From Siphonodentalium dalli (Eukaryota > Mollusca > Scaphopoda > Gadilida > Siphonodentaliidae): a DNA stretch of 64,000 nt. Of the stretch, positions 23,364 through 35,957 are shown piece after piece; position 1 is the first letter of the stretch; every line of letters starts with the position of its first letter. The DNA is taken from contig CP136066.1 of assembly GCA_032622095.1 (NCBI GenBank), positions 91,967,319-92,031,318 on the forward strand, in the 5' to 3' direction. The notes beneath the pieces are model-generated. The model searched no databases and was not told the origin of the DNA. It saw nothing but the letters and a program-made list of their open reading frames with translations. Made by a program: the position numbers and the translations under genes.

Positions 23364-24074
23364 ACCGATAATTGAGATGTGGTTAAGGAGTAGATTATTT
23401 AGGGTATTACTGTATGTGAAACATGTATTATGTCGGTGCTGAAGTCACCTGTTATACATGCTCTGTAATGTTGTATATTCTAAGATGCCAACGAACGTGG
23501 CCATGCCTTTGTTAATATATGCCTTTGATGCAGTATTAGACAGATGCGAACATTGATGTGGATTAGCTAAGATCTGCTAGAATTTTCTATTAGAGTGAAT
23601 CTGAATCATTGATATGTAAGAATGAACTTTCTTTTCCAGCATCGTTACCAGGTAGGTATTACATACTATGGGATGAAAGCTATGTATTTTAAAAGTTGAT
23701 GCCCGTTTATTTGTTAGGTTTCCGTGACAATTTTTACATGGACAAATTATGAATAATTCTCATGACTCACAACATAGTGAATCGAAATAGTGTCGCTTCA
23801 AAATTCAGATTGTGTAGTTAAAAAGTGCACTACTGTACATATTACATTTCTTTAATAAGAAAATGTTGTTTTGTTTAACTAGTTCACAGGCACACAATAA
23901 GCGGTTACATCAGTGCCGCAGTAGTCTTGTAAAAGAGGCATACGTGTTAATGGCCACGGCCACATGCCATCAGAATGCACACTGGCTGTAAAGACAATGG
24001 TTTTTATGGTGGTTTTTAGAAACACCGAGTTTTTATATGTCTTGACATGTATGTATATCTTCTATTGTTTAAAG

Positions 24075-24411
24075 GAGGCAGATTTAGCCATTGGACCAAT
24101 TACTGTGACTGAAATCAGGGAGAAGGTGATTGATTTCATTAGGCCGTTTTCAGACGAAGGCATTGGGATAATGACAATTACTGACGACCAGGGTACAGTT
24201 GCACAGATGTTCCGGGTCTTCCACCCCCTATCTTGGTTAGCGTGGTGCCTAATAGTGGTCGGTATTGTTTTCATCGGCCTGTCTCTAACTGCAGTTTTGC
24301 ATATAGGAAGGCGAGCAATAAAAGACGAGTGTGCTGTTCATAACAGGTTTGGAGGGGAAAGCTGCTTTTCCGATAACCTGTGGCTGGTGTTCTCCTACTT
24401 TACGGAACAAG
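24075..24411 (+). CDS. iGluR gene 1, visible exon 8: S1 end, M1 and pore loop
   Basis: Acceptor TTTAAAG ends at 24074; donor GTACTT starts at 24412 and is weak, but it is needed for the phase-1 join to 39634. The start EADLAIGPITVTEIREKVID matches 'K-A-D-I-A-V-A-P-L-T-I-T-x-x-R-E-K-V-I-D-F'; the Arg at 24117-24119 is the invariant residue that binds the ligand alpha-carboxyl. M1 is the hydrophobic run around WLAWCLIVVGIVFIGLSL. After an Asp/Glu-rich linker the pore loop reads LWLVFSYFTEQG. The residue aligned with the Q/R site is Glu (24405-24407) rather than Gln or Arg. An upstream in-frame Met at 23964 lies in intron sequence and is not the start. Confidence 0.95.
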
Positions 24412-24484
24412 GTACTTTAACATAGCGAATACATTATAATATGATTCAGATTACACACCACAAATTGCATCATATATTCTAGTT

Positions 24485-24740
24485 ATATTGGGCGCCCGGC
24501 GGGAGGTAGGCATTCCTAGTGTGGCAGCCGGTTTACCGCGGGTTCAGCCAGTGAGAGGTGGTGTTTGAGTAATGTTGGTACTGCATGTATGGCGGTTGTA
24601 TCACGCGAGGCATTAACTGTCCGGCATGTGAGTAAGGCTTAGCTCATGTTCACTTTGGTGCTACGTTGGCTCAAGATCGGCGGTTAAGTTGACCGGACGC
24701 AATCAATAGGATAATAACGCCTCTTCAACTTAAATTACTG
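24485..24740. repeat. Diverged dispersed repeat
   Basis: Shares word order with 22.13-22.46 kb ('tatcacgcga', then 'ttagctcatg'/'ttagatcatg', then 'ggttaagttgaccgg'/'ggttgagttgatccgg'). Nature unknown; no tRNA-like boxes are clear. Confidence 0.4.
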
Positions 24741-25284
24741 TGCTATGTTGAATTGTCTCCGTGCTCGTGGTTTTATTCTTGTGTGTTACATTTTTCTGTT
24801 CATGTTCTAGCGTGACTTTGAATTTTTACTTTTGCTCAAAGGTCAACTGTTGTGCATACGGTACCTGTTTAGAAATGAGCTTCTAACATAAAAGTCTGTC
24901 CCGTTTGTGGTTCGTAAAGGATAGGATAGGATAGGATATTTTATTTCAATATACACATATTAATACATGATAAATTTGACAAATATTACATTGTATATTC
25001 GAGGGGGTGGCATAGTCAGGCTAGACTGTCTTACTACCGCCCCCTTAAAGATGAAAAGATGTTACGATAGGCGGTCAGGGTTCATTTTACAATGCACGGC
25101 TAAATAATTATGTATCTCACAATGGTTGCATTTAACTGGATTATATGCATGGAGGATATACGTCTAGATAAATCGATTATTGGTTACTCGATGGTTTGTC
25201 TCTTTCTTGTCAGTGGGATGTTCCTTGAAAGTCGAGTATGAATGTGTTGAGTGAGGTTGTGGATTGCGATACAGCGGAAGTCAC

Positions 25285-27617
25285 CTATTGACGAGCTACC
25301 ACACAGTCGGGACATCTTTGATAGTTGCATTTAATTGTTGCAGCATATTTTTTAATGCAATCGGCATGTAAACGCCGTTTGAATGTGTGCCTGGATTGGT
25401 ATGATGTAAATTCGTTATCTAAGTTGTTCCAGATGGTTGGATAAGAATGGAATGGTAGTTGTTGGGACCAAGATGTTCTTGGTTTAAAAAAAAATAGTGG
25501 GTGCTTTTGCCGGGTGTCTGGTCCGGTTTTGCGTTTCGTAAACATGTCGGTGAATGATTCTATTAAGCGCATATAATACCAATCATGCATGAAAACAGCC
25601 GCTTGTACTTGGTGGATGTCGTATATTTTGAGTATATTTTCTTTTTTTAAAAGAGGTTCTGTGTGGCTTCTATATTTCTTATTACATAAAACTCGTATCG
25701 CGCGTTTTTGAAGCATGAACATTTTTTTGACCGCTGGGACGTGTCCCCAAATTTGAACACCGTAGACAAGATGGCTTTGTATTAGAGCATAATATAATGT
25801 TTTAAGTGCGCTACCAGGAAAGAAGTGTTTAACTTTATTGATGTGGTATATGGCATTCACCATTTTAGAACAAACTGAGGACACATGTTTTTTAAAGGTC
25901 AGGTTTTCATCTATATGGATTCCTAAGAATTTTGTGGAGGATTCGTGCTCAAGATTTCCTATCTTATTTAGTTCCGTATTATTTAAGTAAACCTTTATGA
26001 AGTTCCATTTGTTATCATTGTTCTCTGGATGTATTAGCATATAGTTGCTTTTTTTAGTATTGATCACTAACTTATTGCTACAGCACCAATCAAATATGTT
26101 GCGTAACTCATTATTCACTTAACTTTCTACAAGGATGGCATTTTTTCCAACAGTTACTAGAGTCGTATCGTCCGCGTATGACAAGATATCCATGGTTGTC
26201 GAGTTGGACATATCGTTAACGTAAATTAAGAAAATTATCGGTCCCAGTATTCAACCCTGGGGCACTCCACACGTCACTTCCGTTAATTTAGATTTGGTAC
26301 CATTGAGTTCAACATATTGCCTTCTATTTTGCAGATAGCTCCGAAACCATGAGTATGCTGTGCCCCGTATGCCATAGTGATCCAGTTTATGAAGTAAAAT
26401 ATCGTATCAAATGCTTTTGAGAGGTCGAGGAATAGAGCTAAAGTGGAATCTCTTGTCATGATGTCATTATTTGAGACAACTTGATCGAGGAGGTGTAATA
26501 CAGGGTGGAAGGTTGAATGAGTAGGACGGAAGCCGTATTGGTGTTTATAGAGCATGTTTTGTTCATTTAAGAAGTCTAGTAATCGTTTATGCATTATTTT
26601 TTCGAGAAGTTTCGAGATAGCTGGAAGAATGCTGATAGGTCTGTAGTTGGAGATTTCATGAGTGGTATTATTTTTTGGGATCGGGACTACTTTAGAAATT
26701 TTCATTTTGTTAGGGACTATTCCATGCTCTAAGGACAAGTTAAAAATATGCAATAATGCTGGAGCTATCTCCTCAATTGTTGTCTTGATAAGTTTAATTG
26801 ATATACCATTGAAGTCCCTTGATACTTTTCCAATCATAGAGAAACATGTGAGTATGATCTCCTGTATAGAGGTTGGAATTATTTTGAAATTGATGTCGTC
26901 TGGTTTGCGGATATGAAGAAAATCTGTAAAATGCGAGTCATTTTCATGTTCATTAAGTTGGCTGGTTTCCCGCCCAATTTTTGAGAAAAAGTCATTGAAC
27001 CTTTCCGATATGAGTTTGGAATTTTCAAGTTCTATTCCGTTTTCAGTAAAAGTCTTTGCGTTAATATTTGTGTTTCCATTTATCTTCAATGCACCCTTAA
27101 GTATTTCCCATGTTTTCTTTAAGTTATTTTTATTTACTTCTAGAATATTTGTATAGTATATATTTTTACTCCTTCTGATTAGTTTATTGTATAAGGTACG
27201 ATAACTCAAATATTTATTTACGTTAGTTTCCGTGGGTTTATTCAATTTGCGTAAATATAGCTGGTTCTTAACAATACTTGACTTAATCAATCCAGATGTC
27301 ATCCAAGGTTCGCGTTTTATGAATTTTTGGGGTATATGTCGACTTTTGATGGGGAAAGCTAGTTCATATGCATTCATATAGATATCTAAGAAGATGTCAT
27401 ATGCTTGGTCGACATTTCTACAAGATGTGACGGAGTCAAAGGTACAAGATTTTAAAAGATTTTTGAATCTAATTATGTTATTAGGAGTAAAACTTCTTTG
27501 GTTAGTGATAGTTTCATTATTATTGGGGCTGTTTTGTCTCTTTTGGTTAGATTCTGAATAAAATATGCCGAAGTGATCGGATACATCGCATGTGATTATG
27601 CCAGATTTACATTCGCC
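25285..27617 (-). pseudogene. LINE reverse transcriptase (broken)
   Basis: Motifs in order: SDHFGIF (end of endonuclease), ISNYRPISILPAISKLLEKI, HQYGFRPTHST, LALFLDLSKAFDTI, GVPQG and YADD (26167-26178). Three lesions are visible: a frame shift just after AFDTI at about 26396-26403, where several bases seem lost; a TGA (26251-26253) in place of the Ser codon after GVPQG; and a TAA (26119-26121) shortly after YADD. The C-terminal part runs MNNELRNIFDWCCSNKL onward with the usual thumb/connection sequence. The enzyme is non-functional. Confidence 0.9.
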
Positions 27618-28676
27618 TTGTACACCCCCGTGTACGTGGTATCGCCAAAACCGAGGGTATCGCCAAAACCGAGAATATGGTAAAGTCATTTTCACGTATA
27701 TGATATGGGGATATGTTTGTTTCTCATCGTAATACAGACATCGAGCGTCGTATGTGTATGTCCACACGAAGCAGGAGTATTTATCCACTAGTTGTCATTT
27801 AGTTTTCCCAGATCAGACCATTAATTGTGTTTTGGCGAATTTTTTCAATGGTGTTTTTGCTTTTGCTCACTCAAATTTTCTAGAACATCCATTCACTGGT
27901 ATAGTTCCTGGACTCCCACGCTTCCAAAACAAATGCCGGTATATAGTTGAATCTGTCAATGAAGCATACGATTTGACAGAATTTAAAAAATCCCTGTCGT
28001 TCTCAATATCCGCGCGATATGAAGGGACCACTGTCGGTCCAGAAAGATGCGAACGGCACAGATGAAGATGCGCCAAACGCCGAGTTTCTGTGCAGTAAAT
28101 ATGCGTATTACTTAAGGAGAGTTCTGATGAGTTTTCGAGTGTTTTTATGTGTATCTGAGACTGATAAATTGGACTGCGAATGTCGTCTGAAATATGAATC
28201 CATAACATATTCGAAATATTTTGTGCATATATATTATGAATTTGTTTCAATTGAAATTAATTGAACATTCATCTCAGCATTCAGATTTGCGATCTCAAGA
28301 ACGTGAATGAATGATAACGCGATACCTTGATCTGTTGATCACACGCACGTGAATGCTGCCGTTTCACATGCATGCAGCCAATCGGTTATTCGTTTAGTAT
28401 TAACATGCTTGGAGTTTGTATATAGACCACACATGCCAGACGACACGCTACGGCGTATCAACGATTTGTCATAATCATGTTTATTTTACAGACTTCAAAT
28501 TATGACTCGTTCCCACTCAAGTAGACCGTTACGCGACAATGAAACCGAATAATCTTATTGAATATACGTATATATATCGTATTGCTCCAAATTATGCAAT
28601 TATGGCTTTTTTGAGAGTCATCAGATAAAATGGTAACGATTCTATGTTAACACACTAAACATCCGAACATATATGT

Positions 28677-28720
28677 ACACACACACACACCCCCCCCACA
28701 CACACACACCCTCACACACA
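28677..28720. repeat. (CA)n microsatellite with internal C run
   Basis: Alternating AC interrupted by seven or more C; located just inside the left arm of the 3.2-kb element. Confidence 0.9.
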
Positions 28721-29598
28721 AAACAAAGTTACTGCTATTTATAATAAACACTTCACTGTGGAGCATGTGTATACTGCCATGATTGTTAAGTGCACATGTG
28801 AATTGCACTATAGTTTATAACTTTTCTAATTTAGCCCTAGGACCACATATTTAGTGGGCATAATATTTACACAAGACTTCATTATGTTATCGTATAGGTG
28901 GCATATACTGTAATTGATATGTATGTTTAACCGAAATGAATCTTATCTCCGTCCTGAGTTTGATTTATGGTTCTAACCAAAATTGTTATGGACGTTCAGC
29001 GTCAAGTCGCATCTGACTTTCCATAACGCTTCGTCTATGGGCACAATTTCCAATGGCGCATCTGATTCAGACATGATATTTCATAATACTAAATTCGAGA
29101 TGCCACAAAATATCCGCGCAACACACAAGGGACCGGGCGAATTGACTGATTAAGGGATCCATTATAATTTTATTATGATTTTATGCGGACTGGCTGTTTT
29201 TGCTTTGTTCACAGACAGAGATAATTGTTGTGATTATAGCTCCACTCGTGCAAACTTTCACGAGGCCCGATGATGAGTATAACGTGTCATTCATCATAAA
29301 TTTATTTGTCTTCGGGGAGAGTACTTGTTTTGTTGGGGCGGAGTCTTAACCTCTGTCAAACCATTCAACAGAGAAAAATGGACACCATAGCACATGGTGG
29401 CGGTCAGACGAGCAATTTCCAATGATAATTCTTATACAAAACATCACAGGAAAAAAGATAAATATTTATACGTGCTCTATCCGCGAACATACTAGGCTAC
29501 ATCCGAAGACCACATGTTCTGTCTTTTAGTCGGCTAATTCATCCACTCGGTTATAGGGATGTGACAGTGGTGTGTTGGTGTAACATAACACTTCCCCA

Positions 29599-29621
29599 GA
29601 TATATATATATATATATATAG
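29599..29621. repeat. (TA)n microsatellite
   Basis: About ten TA units inside the centre of the 3.2-kb element. Confidence 0.9.
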
Positions 29622-30828
29622 CTTCATCTGAGGAAGATACGTTATTTATCAAAACCGCATGGTCTGATTTGAGTTTGTTTAAACATGGTGTTATAAGTTG
29701 GTAAGCTGACTACATGTGCTACATAGACACAATACTGAGGCCCATCGACATCCAGATAAGAAGGCACACACGTGTGCCACACATAGCACATTGTGATGAT
29801 ACATGTACGGATGTTTAAGGTTAACATAGAATCGTTACAATATTATCTGATGACTCTTAAAAAGCCAGAATTGCATAATTTGGAGCAATACGATATATGC
29901 ATATTCGATAAGATGATTCGGTTTCATTGTCGCGGAACGGTCTACTCGAGTGGGAACGAGTCATAAAGTCTGTAAAATAAACATGATTAGAACAAATCGT
30001 TGATACGCCGTAGCGTGTCGTCCGGCATGTGTGGTCTATATACAAACTCCAAGCATGTTAATACTAAACGAATATCCGATTAGGTGCATGCATGCAAACG
30101 GCAACATTCACGTGCGTGTGACCAAGGCATCGCGCTATCATTCATTCACGTTCTTGAGATCGCAAATCTGAATGCTGAGATGGATGTTCAATTAATTTCA
30201 ATTGAAACACATTCATAATATATATGCATACAATATTTCGAATATGTTATGGATTCATATTTCAGATGACATTCGCAGTCCAATTTACCAGTCTCAGATA
30301 CACATAAAAACACTCGAAAACTCATCACAACTCCTTAAGTAATACGCATATTTACTGCACAGAAACTCGGCGTTTGGCGCATCTTCATCTGTGCCGTTCG
30401 CATCTTTCTGGACCGACAGTGGTCCCTTCATATCGCGCGGACATTGAGAACGACAGGGATGTTTTAAATTCTGTCAAATCGTATGCTTCATTGACAGATT
30501 CAACTATATACCGGCATTTGTTTTGGAAGCGTGGGAGTCCAGGAACTATACCAGTGAATGGATTTGAAAATTTGAGTGAGCAAAAGTAAAAACACCATTG
30601 AAAAAATTCGCCAAAACACAATTAATGGTCTGATCTGGGAAAACTAAATGACAACTAGTGGATAAATACTCCTGCTTCGCGTGGACATACACATACGATG
30701 CTCGATGCCTGTATTAAGATGAGAAACATACATATCCCCATATCATATACGTGAAAATGACTTTCCCATATTCTCGGTTTTGGCGATACCCTCGGTTTTG
30801 GCGATACCACGTACACGGGGGTGTTGTA

Positions 30829-31618
30829 GATTATCGGTATATATATTATCGATAAGAGTTGCTGAATGATCAGTCATTCGAGTGGGTTTAGTTATCCTTG
30901 GCACGAATCCTCTTGTGAAAATGTTATTTATGAAATCATTCGTTTTTGTATGAGAGTTGAAATTGAGGAGGTCAATATTAAAGTCTCCTGATATATATGA
31001 TTTGTGGTTATTAATTTTTTCTAGAATATCGTCGAATTTGTTAAAAAATTGATCAATGTTGGCCTTTGGTGCGGTATTTGGTCTATAAACGCAGCCGATT
31101 ATCCGAGAGTCATTTTTTCCTGGGTTAATTTCCACGAATATTGTTTCTATTACGTGTGGAATAAATTCACTAAGGTCGGGTCGATTTTTATAGTGGATTG
31201 ATTCTTTTATGTAAAGGCACACACCACCTCTGCCATCATCGTCGTCAGCTCTACATTTGAATTCCATAGGGTGATATCCCGGTATTTGAAAGTTCGATGC
31301 TTGACGTATTTTGAATGTTTCCGTTAAAGCTATAACGTCGAATGAATTATTATTCGACTTTAAGTCGCACAGGAGATTACACAATGAATCGAAATTCGCG
31401 TTAATACTTCGACAGTTGAGGCTGAATATTGAAAATTTAGATTTTTTATTTGGTTGATCTATAGCTTGTGATGGTGAAATGTATGCACATTCATTGCAGG
31501 TATTAATAGCAGAATTAATCAATTCGTCATTTTCCTGTTCCGCTTCGTTCCATTTCATTGTAAAGTTATATTCATCTGAATCCCGAACCTCACTCAGATT
31601 TACGTTATGTGTAGCCAT
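30829..31618 (-). pseudogene. LINE endonuclease domain (5' part of the interrupted frame)
   Basis: An acidic N-terminal leader begins MATHNVNLSEVRDSD. The endonuclease starts at FSIFSLNCRSIN, with VIALTETF (catalytic Glu), GGVCLYIKES, GCVYRPN and ISGDFNIDLL (catalytic Asp/Asn). The frame is intact up to the insertion at 30823 and continues at 27617. Family role: nicking target DNA to prime reverse transcription. Confidence 0.9.
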
Positions 31619-33030
31619 GGATACGACCTATAATGGAATGAATGAAATGAAAAAAATGAAAAAAACTGTTCCAGTGTTTCAATGGCGGGCACCGGGTGTA
31701 TGGAAAATACCATCAAGTATTCATACAGCTGCATGTACATTTAAATGAGATCACGGGTTGCGGAGCACACAATTTCTGCACATCTGTTTTGAATGTCATA
31801 CAGCTCAAATGATCAACTTGGACATCATTGTTCTTACGTTTTATTCAACCTTGCTTACTTTGCCGTGCTCTAAGTGGTCACTATACGAGAAAATTGCTCC
31901 AAAGCACGCCGCTTCGATAATATGTGAGTCAGCGGACCGAATAGCTGTCGATCTCGAATCAGGTGACCTGATGTTAGCATCGAATCAATCTCGAATATTC
32001 TATTCGCAGGACCCTGCAGTACTGAATTAATCTTCGGTCAACTTGAACCAACTGATCTGAGTGGCTCTTCCACTTGCCCTTTTTTTCGACGGACGTACGT
32101 TAACATTCACAGCGAGCAACTGAGGCCCAATATAACGGGTTACTCTCGAATATCGTTCTTTCATTTTACCTGATTATGCGATGATTCAGGCATTTAGTCG
32201 TCATATAACATCATTGTGTCGCTTATCAGAAACTGTTTTCAAGGTTTACGATCTCCTCTCAGGAATGAGAATTCGACATTTCATTAAAATATTAGAAAAC
32301 ATGAATTGAAAACAGTTTGCTGACATCATTGATGTTCATTTATCGTTTCAAAGTCAATGATTATATTGTGTAATGTGATAATATTGTTCACAGTGGTGAG
32401 CAACACTGAGCTATAATCAGTTCAGAATCGGTTAAAATTATACATATGTCGCCCGCGTTTGAGTGAGACATAGAGATTTATCACCCACTCGATAGCCTTT
32501 GGGACCGAGGGAAAAAATTCCGTTCGAGGGCGAGTGATAAATCTCCGTGCCATACGAAAGCAAGCATGCACACTGTTTCGTTATCCAATAACTAAAAACA
32601 CACCATTTACATATACACGTACTTCGATGTTGCAAGTATGCCATCTTTTTGCGAAGAGTTTCAGTAACTTCACATCGCCATATGATTTTGTTTCGGTATA
32701 AGTTAGTCACAATGTTTTGCTAATCGCCCTTTGACCGTCATTTTGGTTGTTACATTATGGAAAACGGTCCATGAAATGTGAATCCATAAGAAATATTGAA
32801 GTACCTTGTGATCATCGTCTGCAGTTTGGTATATTCATGGGCATGTCGTCTTGTGTGCGAAAATTACACCCGAAGTTATTTCCAGTATAACCGAAAAGCT
32901 ACATGTATTGAAATGGTGTTGATTCATAAATGTGCATTAAGTAAATATGTCAATACTCCCAAGCACCCACATACAATACTGGAGTACATAATACTAGAGT
33001 TAAAATGTTAAACCTTGCTCAGATGACATT
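31619..33030. other. Intron, few features
   Basis: Possibly LINE 5' sequence at the left (A-rich, ATG-rich). An imperfect hairpin lies at about 32470-32549 with 'gagatttatcac' and 'gtgataaatctc' arms. The open frame at 31758-32030 has no family features. Confidence 0.45.
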
Positions 33031-33360
33031 TGGTTCTCCAATAAATGTGGTGTAGAACCATTTGGATCTACTCTGATGCAGCGAAGGACCGAATGGAACA
33101 AGTTGGTCTTTGTTTGGTTCCCCAATAAATGTGGTGTAGAACCAATTGTTTCTAGTTTAGGTTCCACTCTGCTACAGCAAAGAGCAAAATGGTTCTTTGG
33201 ATGCGAAGAACCAACTCTGTTGGTTCCGCCAGTGGGACAGTTTGTAGAACCAAATAAGCGTATTTGGTTCCCCACATTTTTTGCTGTGTGCTGCAAATGT
33301 AGAATAATTGTGTTTCACGGGTAAAATACGAATATATTCCTATTGGTTCCATAGACAATA
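33031..33360. repeat. Short tandem block rich in GGTTC/GAACC
   Basis: 'caataaatgtggtgtagaac' occurs at about 33039 and 33123 (spacing about 84), with further 'tttggttcc' and 'agaaccaa' words that pair as inverted repeats. Confidence 0.6.
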
Positions 33361-33522
33361 GCCTTTTGAGTGTATAATTAAATTTACATATTTTAATTTT
33401 GGAATTAACTGAATTCTACACATTAGAATTATTTTTTGTGAGGGCTTCTGCAAAACATGTTCTTTACTTATTGCTTCTTAATATATTCGCATGTCTAGTG
33501 TTATTTGCGAACATCTACTTAA

Positions 33523-34026
33523 AGGGGCACTGTACGCCATTTTCAATAAATTCCCGGTTATAACAACGATTTATTCTCGATAATATATAGACAACTAAGT
33601 AATTTGAGTCGAATTGTAAAGTAATTGGAGCCATAAATTAAATTACGAATTTCCGTTACAATACGTAATCAAAATAAGTCACGGATAGTGGATGGGGCAA
33701 CGCGTGGCACACATGATCGTGTACAAAATTATGTTGATACGGGACATAAACTCAAGCCACACTCTGACTAGTGACTATACAATGGCTTAAATGAGTATGC
33801 GGGACTAGTATGCATATAATATAACATTTATTTGATACATTTGCTTGAAAACTGTCCAAAAATTACCCGACAATGACAATTGGTATTTTCGCATTCCGGC
33901 TAATCTGCCACCCGTAACATTACTTCGTACTCAACATACTTTCAAATAATGGAAATCTGGTTACCTTATTCTACGACTCAGAGACTATAGAAACCAACAA
34001 CAACAACATTTGAGTACAGTATCCCT
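33523..34026 (+). mobile_element. TTAA-flanked TIR element, copy A
   Basis: Flanked by TTAA (33519-33522 and 34027-34030). Ends are AGGGGCACTGTAC and, reversed, AGGGATACTGTAC. TTAA duplication is typical of piggyBac and Kolobok families. About 504 bp, no coding capacity. Copy B is inverted at 37789-38356. Confidence 0.85.
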
Positions 34027-34030
34027 TTAA

Positions 34031-35260
34031 ACGATTTACGTGCTGTTAGTGGCGTCTCGTGTTGTCATTTTCCAAACAATGTTGTGCATCAGCAGCAATC
34101 TATTGGTGTGTTTTCGTGCCTTTTAAGCACCAAATTGATCATACTGACGGGAGTTTCTTGTCTGAATATCACACGAAGCACGACAGAGTATTCAATACGG
34201 CTAGTGGTTGTCATATTCCAAACAATGTCAAGTGACATGTTGTGGAGACATTAAAGGCTTCAATTGATTCCACCGAGGACGGGAGGATCTCGACTGATTA
34301 GAGCAAGTAGCACCCCTCAACTTTTGTCTAGGGTGCATTCGATGGTCAATGATATAAAGTTCTGACTCGGGTGTGCTCGCACTTTTTGCTCACATAAAAG
34401 AAACTAACAATAAAGTGGTTGTACATGTATTTGTGTTTTACATGAATTCATGGTTTTTCAGTGCAAATTCAACGAGTATTGTGAACCATCATTGTAATAT
34501 GATGAGTAACAATTGGTCAACAATGGCATGGTTAACATTGTAATTGTATTGTATTATTCTCGAACAATCTTTGGCTCAACATCTGTCAATTGACAACTTC
34601 TCGAGAAATTTAAGGCTTCAATTGATTCCACCGAGGACGGGAGTTTTGCGTCAGAATAGCACAAATAAGTTTGTCGTACGTCAATACATATCAAGTGGCG
34701 TGTTCTCGAGACTTTTAAGCCCCCAATTGAGGGCAGGAGTTTCTCGGCCGAATAGAGCAAGAGGCAACGCTCAACTTATTTCTAAGGAAGCATTGGGGAG
34801 TCGATATGAGATATAGTTCTGACTCGGATGTACTCGAGTCTTTTGCTCACAGAAACGAATCTCGCAATAACGTGGTTTTGTTTGTGTTTAATAGTGGTAT
34901 TTCCGTGTAAGTTCAACGAGTATCGTAAGCCATCACTGTCATGTGATGAGTACCAATTGGACAGAAATGAATGGGTAACAGTCTTATTATTCAGACAATC
35001 TCTGGCGTGGGTTCTCTGCCCTCATCTCTCGCTCCAGCATCTATCAAGTGCATAGCATATTCCAGATACTTTTGCGGCCCCAATTGATTTTGGTGAAGAC
35101 GGGTTTCACATCTAGTTTGAGCAAGGAGTACCACAGAAGTTTATTCGAGTGGAGCAATCCTGTCGCCATGTGATAAGTTTCTGACTTGGGTGTGCCCGAA
35201 TTTATATCTCACACAACATAAATTCGCGTTAAACCTCTTTGAAAAGACACTTCATCTGGG
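34031..35260. repeat. Long-period degenerate tandem repeat
   Basis: Words such as 'ggcttcaattgattccaccg', 'gacgggag', 'tctgactcgg' and 'ttcaacgagtat' recur every 300-400 bases (34.25/34.61, 34.37/34.82, 34.47/34.91 kb). The open frames inside are products of the repeat. Confidence 0.6.
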
Positions 35261-35809
35261 TCCATTTAATTTCACAAAACTAATGTAACCGTTCTTTGCA
35301 TTTGATGGGAGCATATTGCAGCACTGCTCGCTCAAAAATGTTTCAGCGTCCACCAGCATTAGCTCTTTGAAATCATACAACATGTATCTTAGTCAATATC
35401 AATTCAAACTGTATCGAATCGTGGCACCCCATTATTCAGTGGATATATTATGTAGGTGTCCTCAGTGACTCAGTCGGTATAAGGATAATGCTGTAATAGA
35501 CTGCCATAAAATGACCAGAAAAGTGTACAAACTAACTAGAGCATACATCGTGAATCAGAACACACTTGAACATTTGAACATCTATATTCTGAATAAAATA
35601 GTTGAGACAGATATATTTCGTAAATTGTTTATTTAGATTCCATTATATATGTAACACTGAACACTTGTTCTCCATGTCAAATGCAATCCAATAATTTACA
35701 TGGTGGTGCCACACAAAACTAAAGGCCAATTATTTTAAACAACGGAATAGTCCACATGCCGTGCACATTTTGAGTAAGGGAACCTGATTTGGTATTACCA
35801 TATTTTTAT

Positions 35810-35957
35810 TGGCCATGATCTATTAACTCTTTATCTTCACAAGCTTTCGGCTTTAGCATTCAACGGGTGGTAACTGAATCAATTGCTAACTGATACAGTT
35901 ATCACCCGTTGAAGGCGAAAGCTTATGCAGATAAACAGTTAATAGGTCATAAATGGT
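35810..35957. mobile_element. Palindromic MITE
   Basis: Left arm with 'ctattaactctttatcttca' and 'caacgggtggtaactg' is matched by an inverted arm with 'cagttatcacccgttgaa' and 'gataaacagttaatag'; the loop is about 10-15 bases. Confidence 0.75.

Larger units (their letters stand above)
27623..30823. mobile_element. 3.2-kb element with 1-kb inverted arms, inserted in the LINE
   Basis: Starts CACCCCCGTGTACGTGG and ends with its inverse; flanked by TTGTA at 27618-27622 and 30824-30828. Left arm 27623 to about 28653 and right arm about 29819 to 30823 are near-identical inverted copies, and each begins with a doubled 'tatcgccaaaaccgag' motif. The roughly 1.17-kb centre has simple repeats and no transposase. 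A 5-bp duplication and CAC end are also features of Transib/RAG-like elements, but the next bases do not match the Transib CACWATG end, so the superfamily is left open. Open frames inside the arms mirror each other only because the arms do. Confidence 0.88.
24919..31618 (-). mobile_element. CR1/Jockey-like LINE, decayed and split by an insertion
   Basis: On the - strand: an apurinic endonuclease domain (30829-31618), reverse transcriptase (25285-27617), a 3' UTR hairpin (25003-25044) and a 3' end of short tandem repeats (four GGATA on the + strand, 24919-24938), typical of CR1-group elements that use a repeat tail instead of poly(A). The two coding parts are separated by a 3.2-kb insertion at 27623-30823. 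Removing it and one TTGTA copy makes the endonuclease frame run straight into SDHFGIF. No ORF1 was recognised upstream, so the 5' limit given is only the first Met of this frame. Confidence 0.88.

Noticed and set aside
27867..28250. 127-codon minus-strand frame repeated as a + frame at 30374-30589
   Set aside because: The match exists only because the two lie in mirrored arms of the 3.2-kb element; no known family features.
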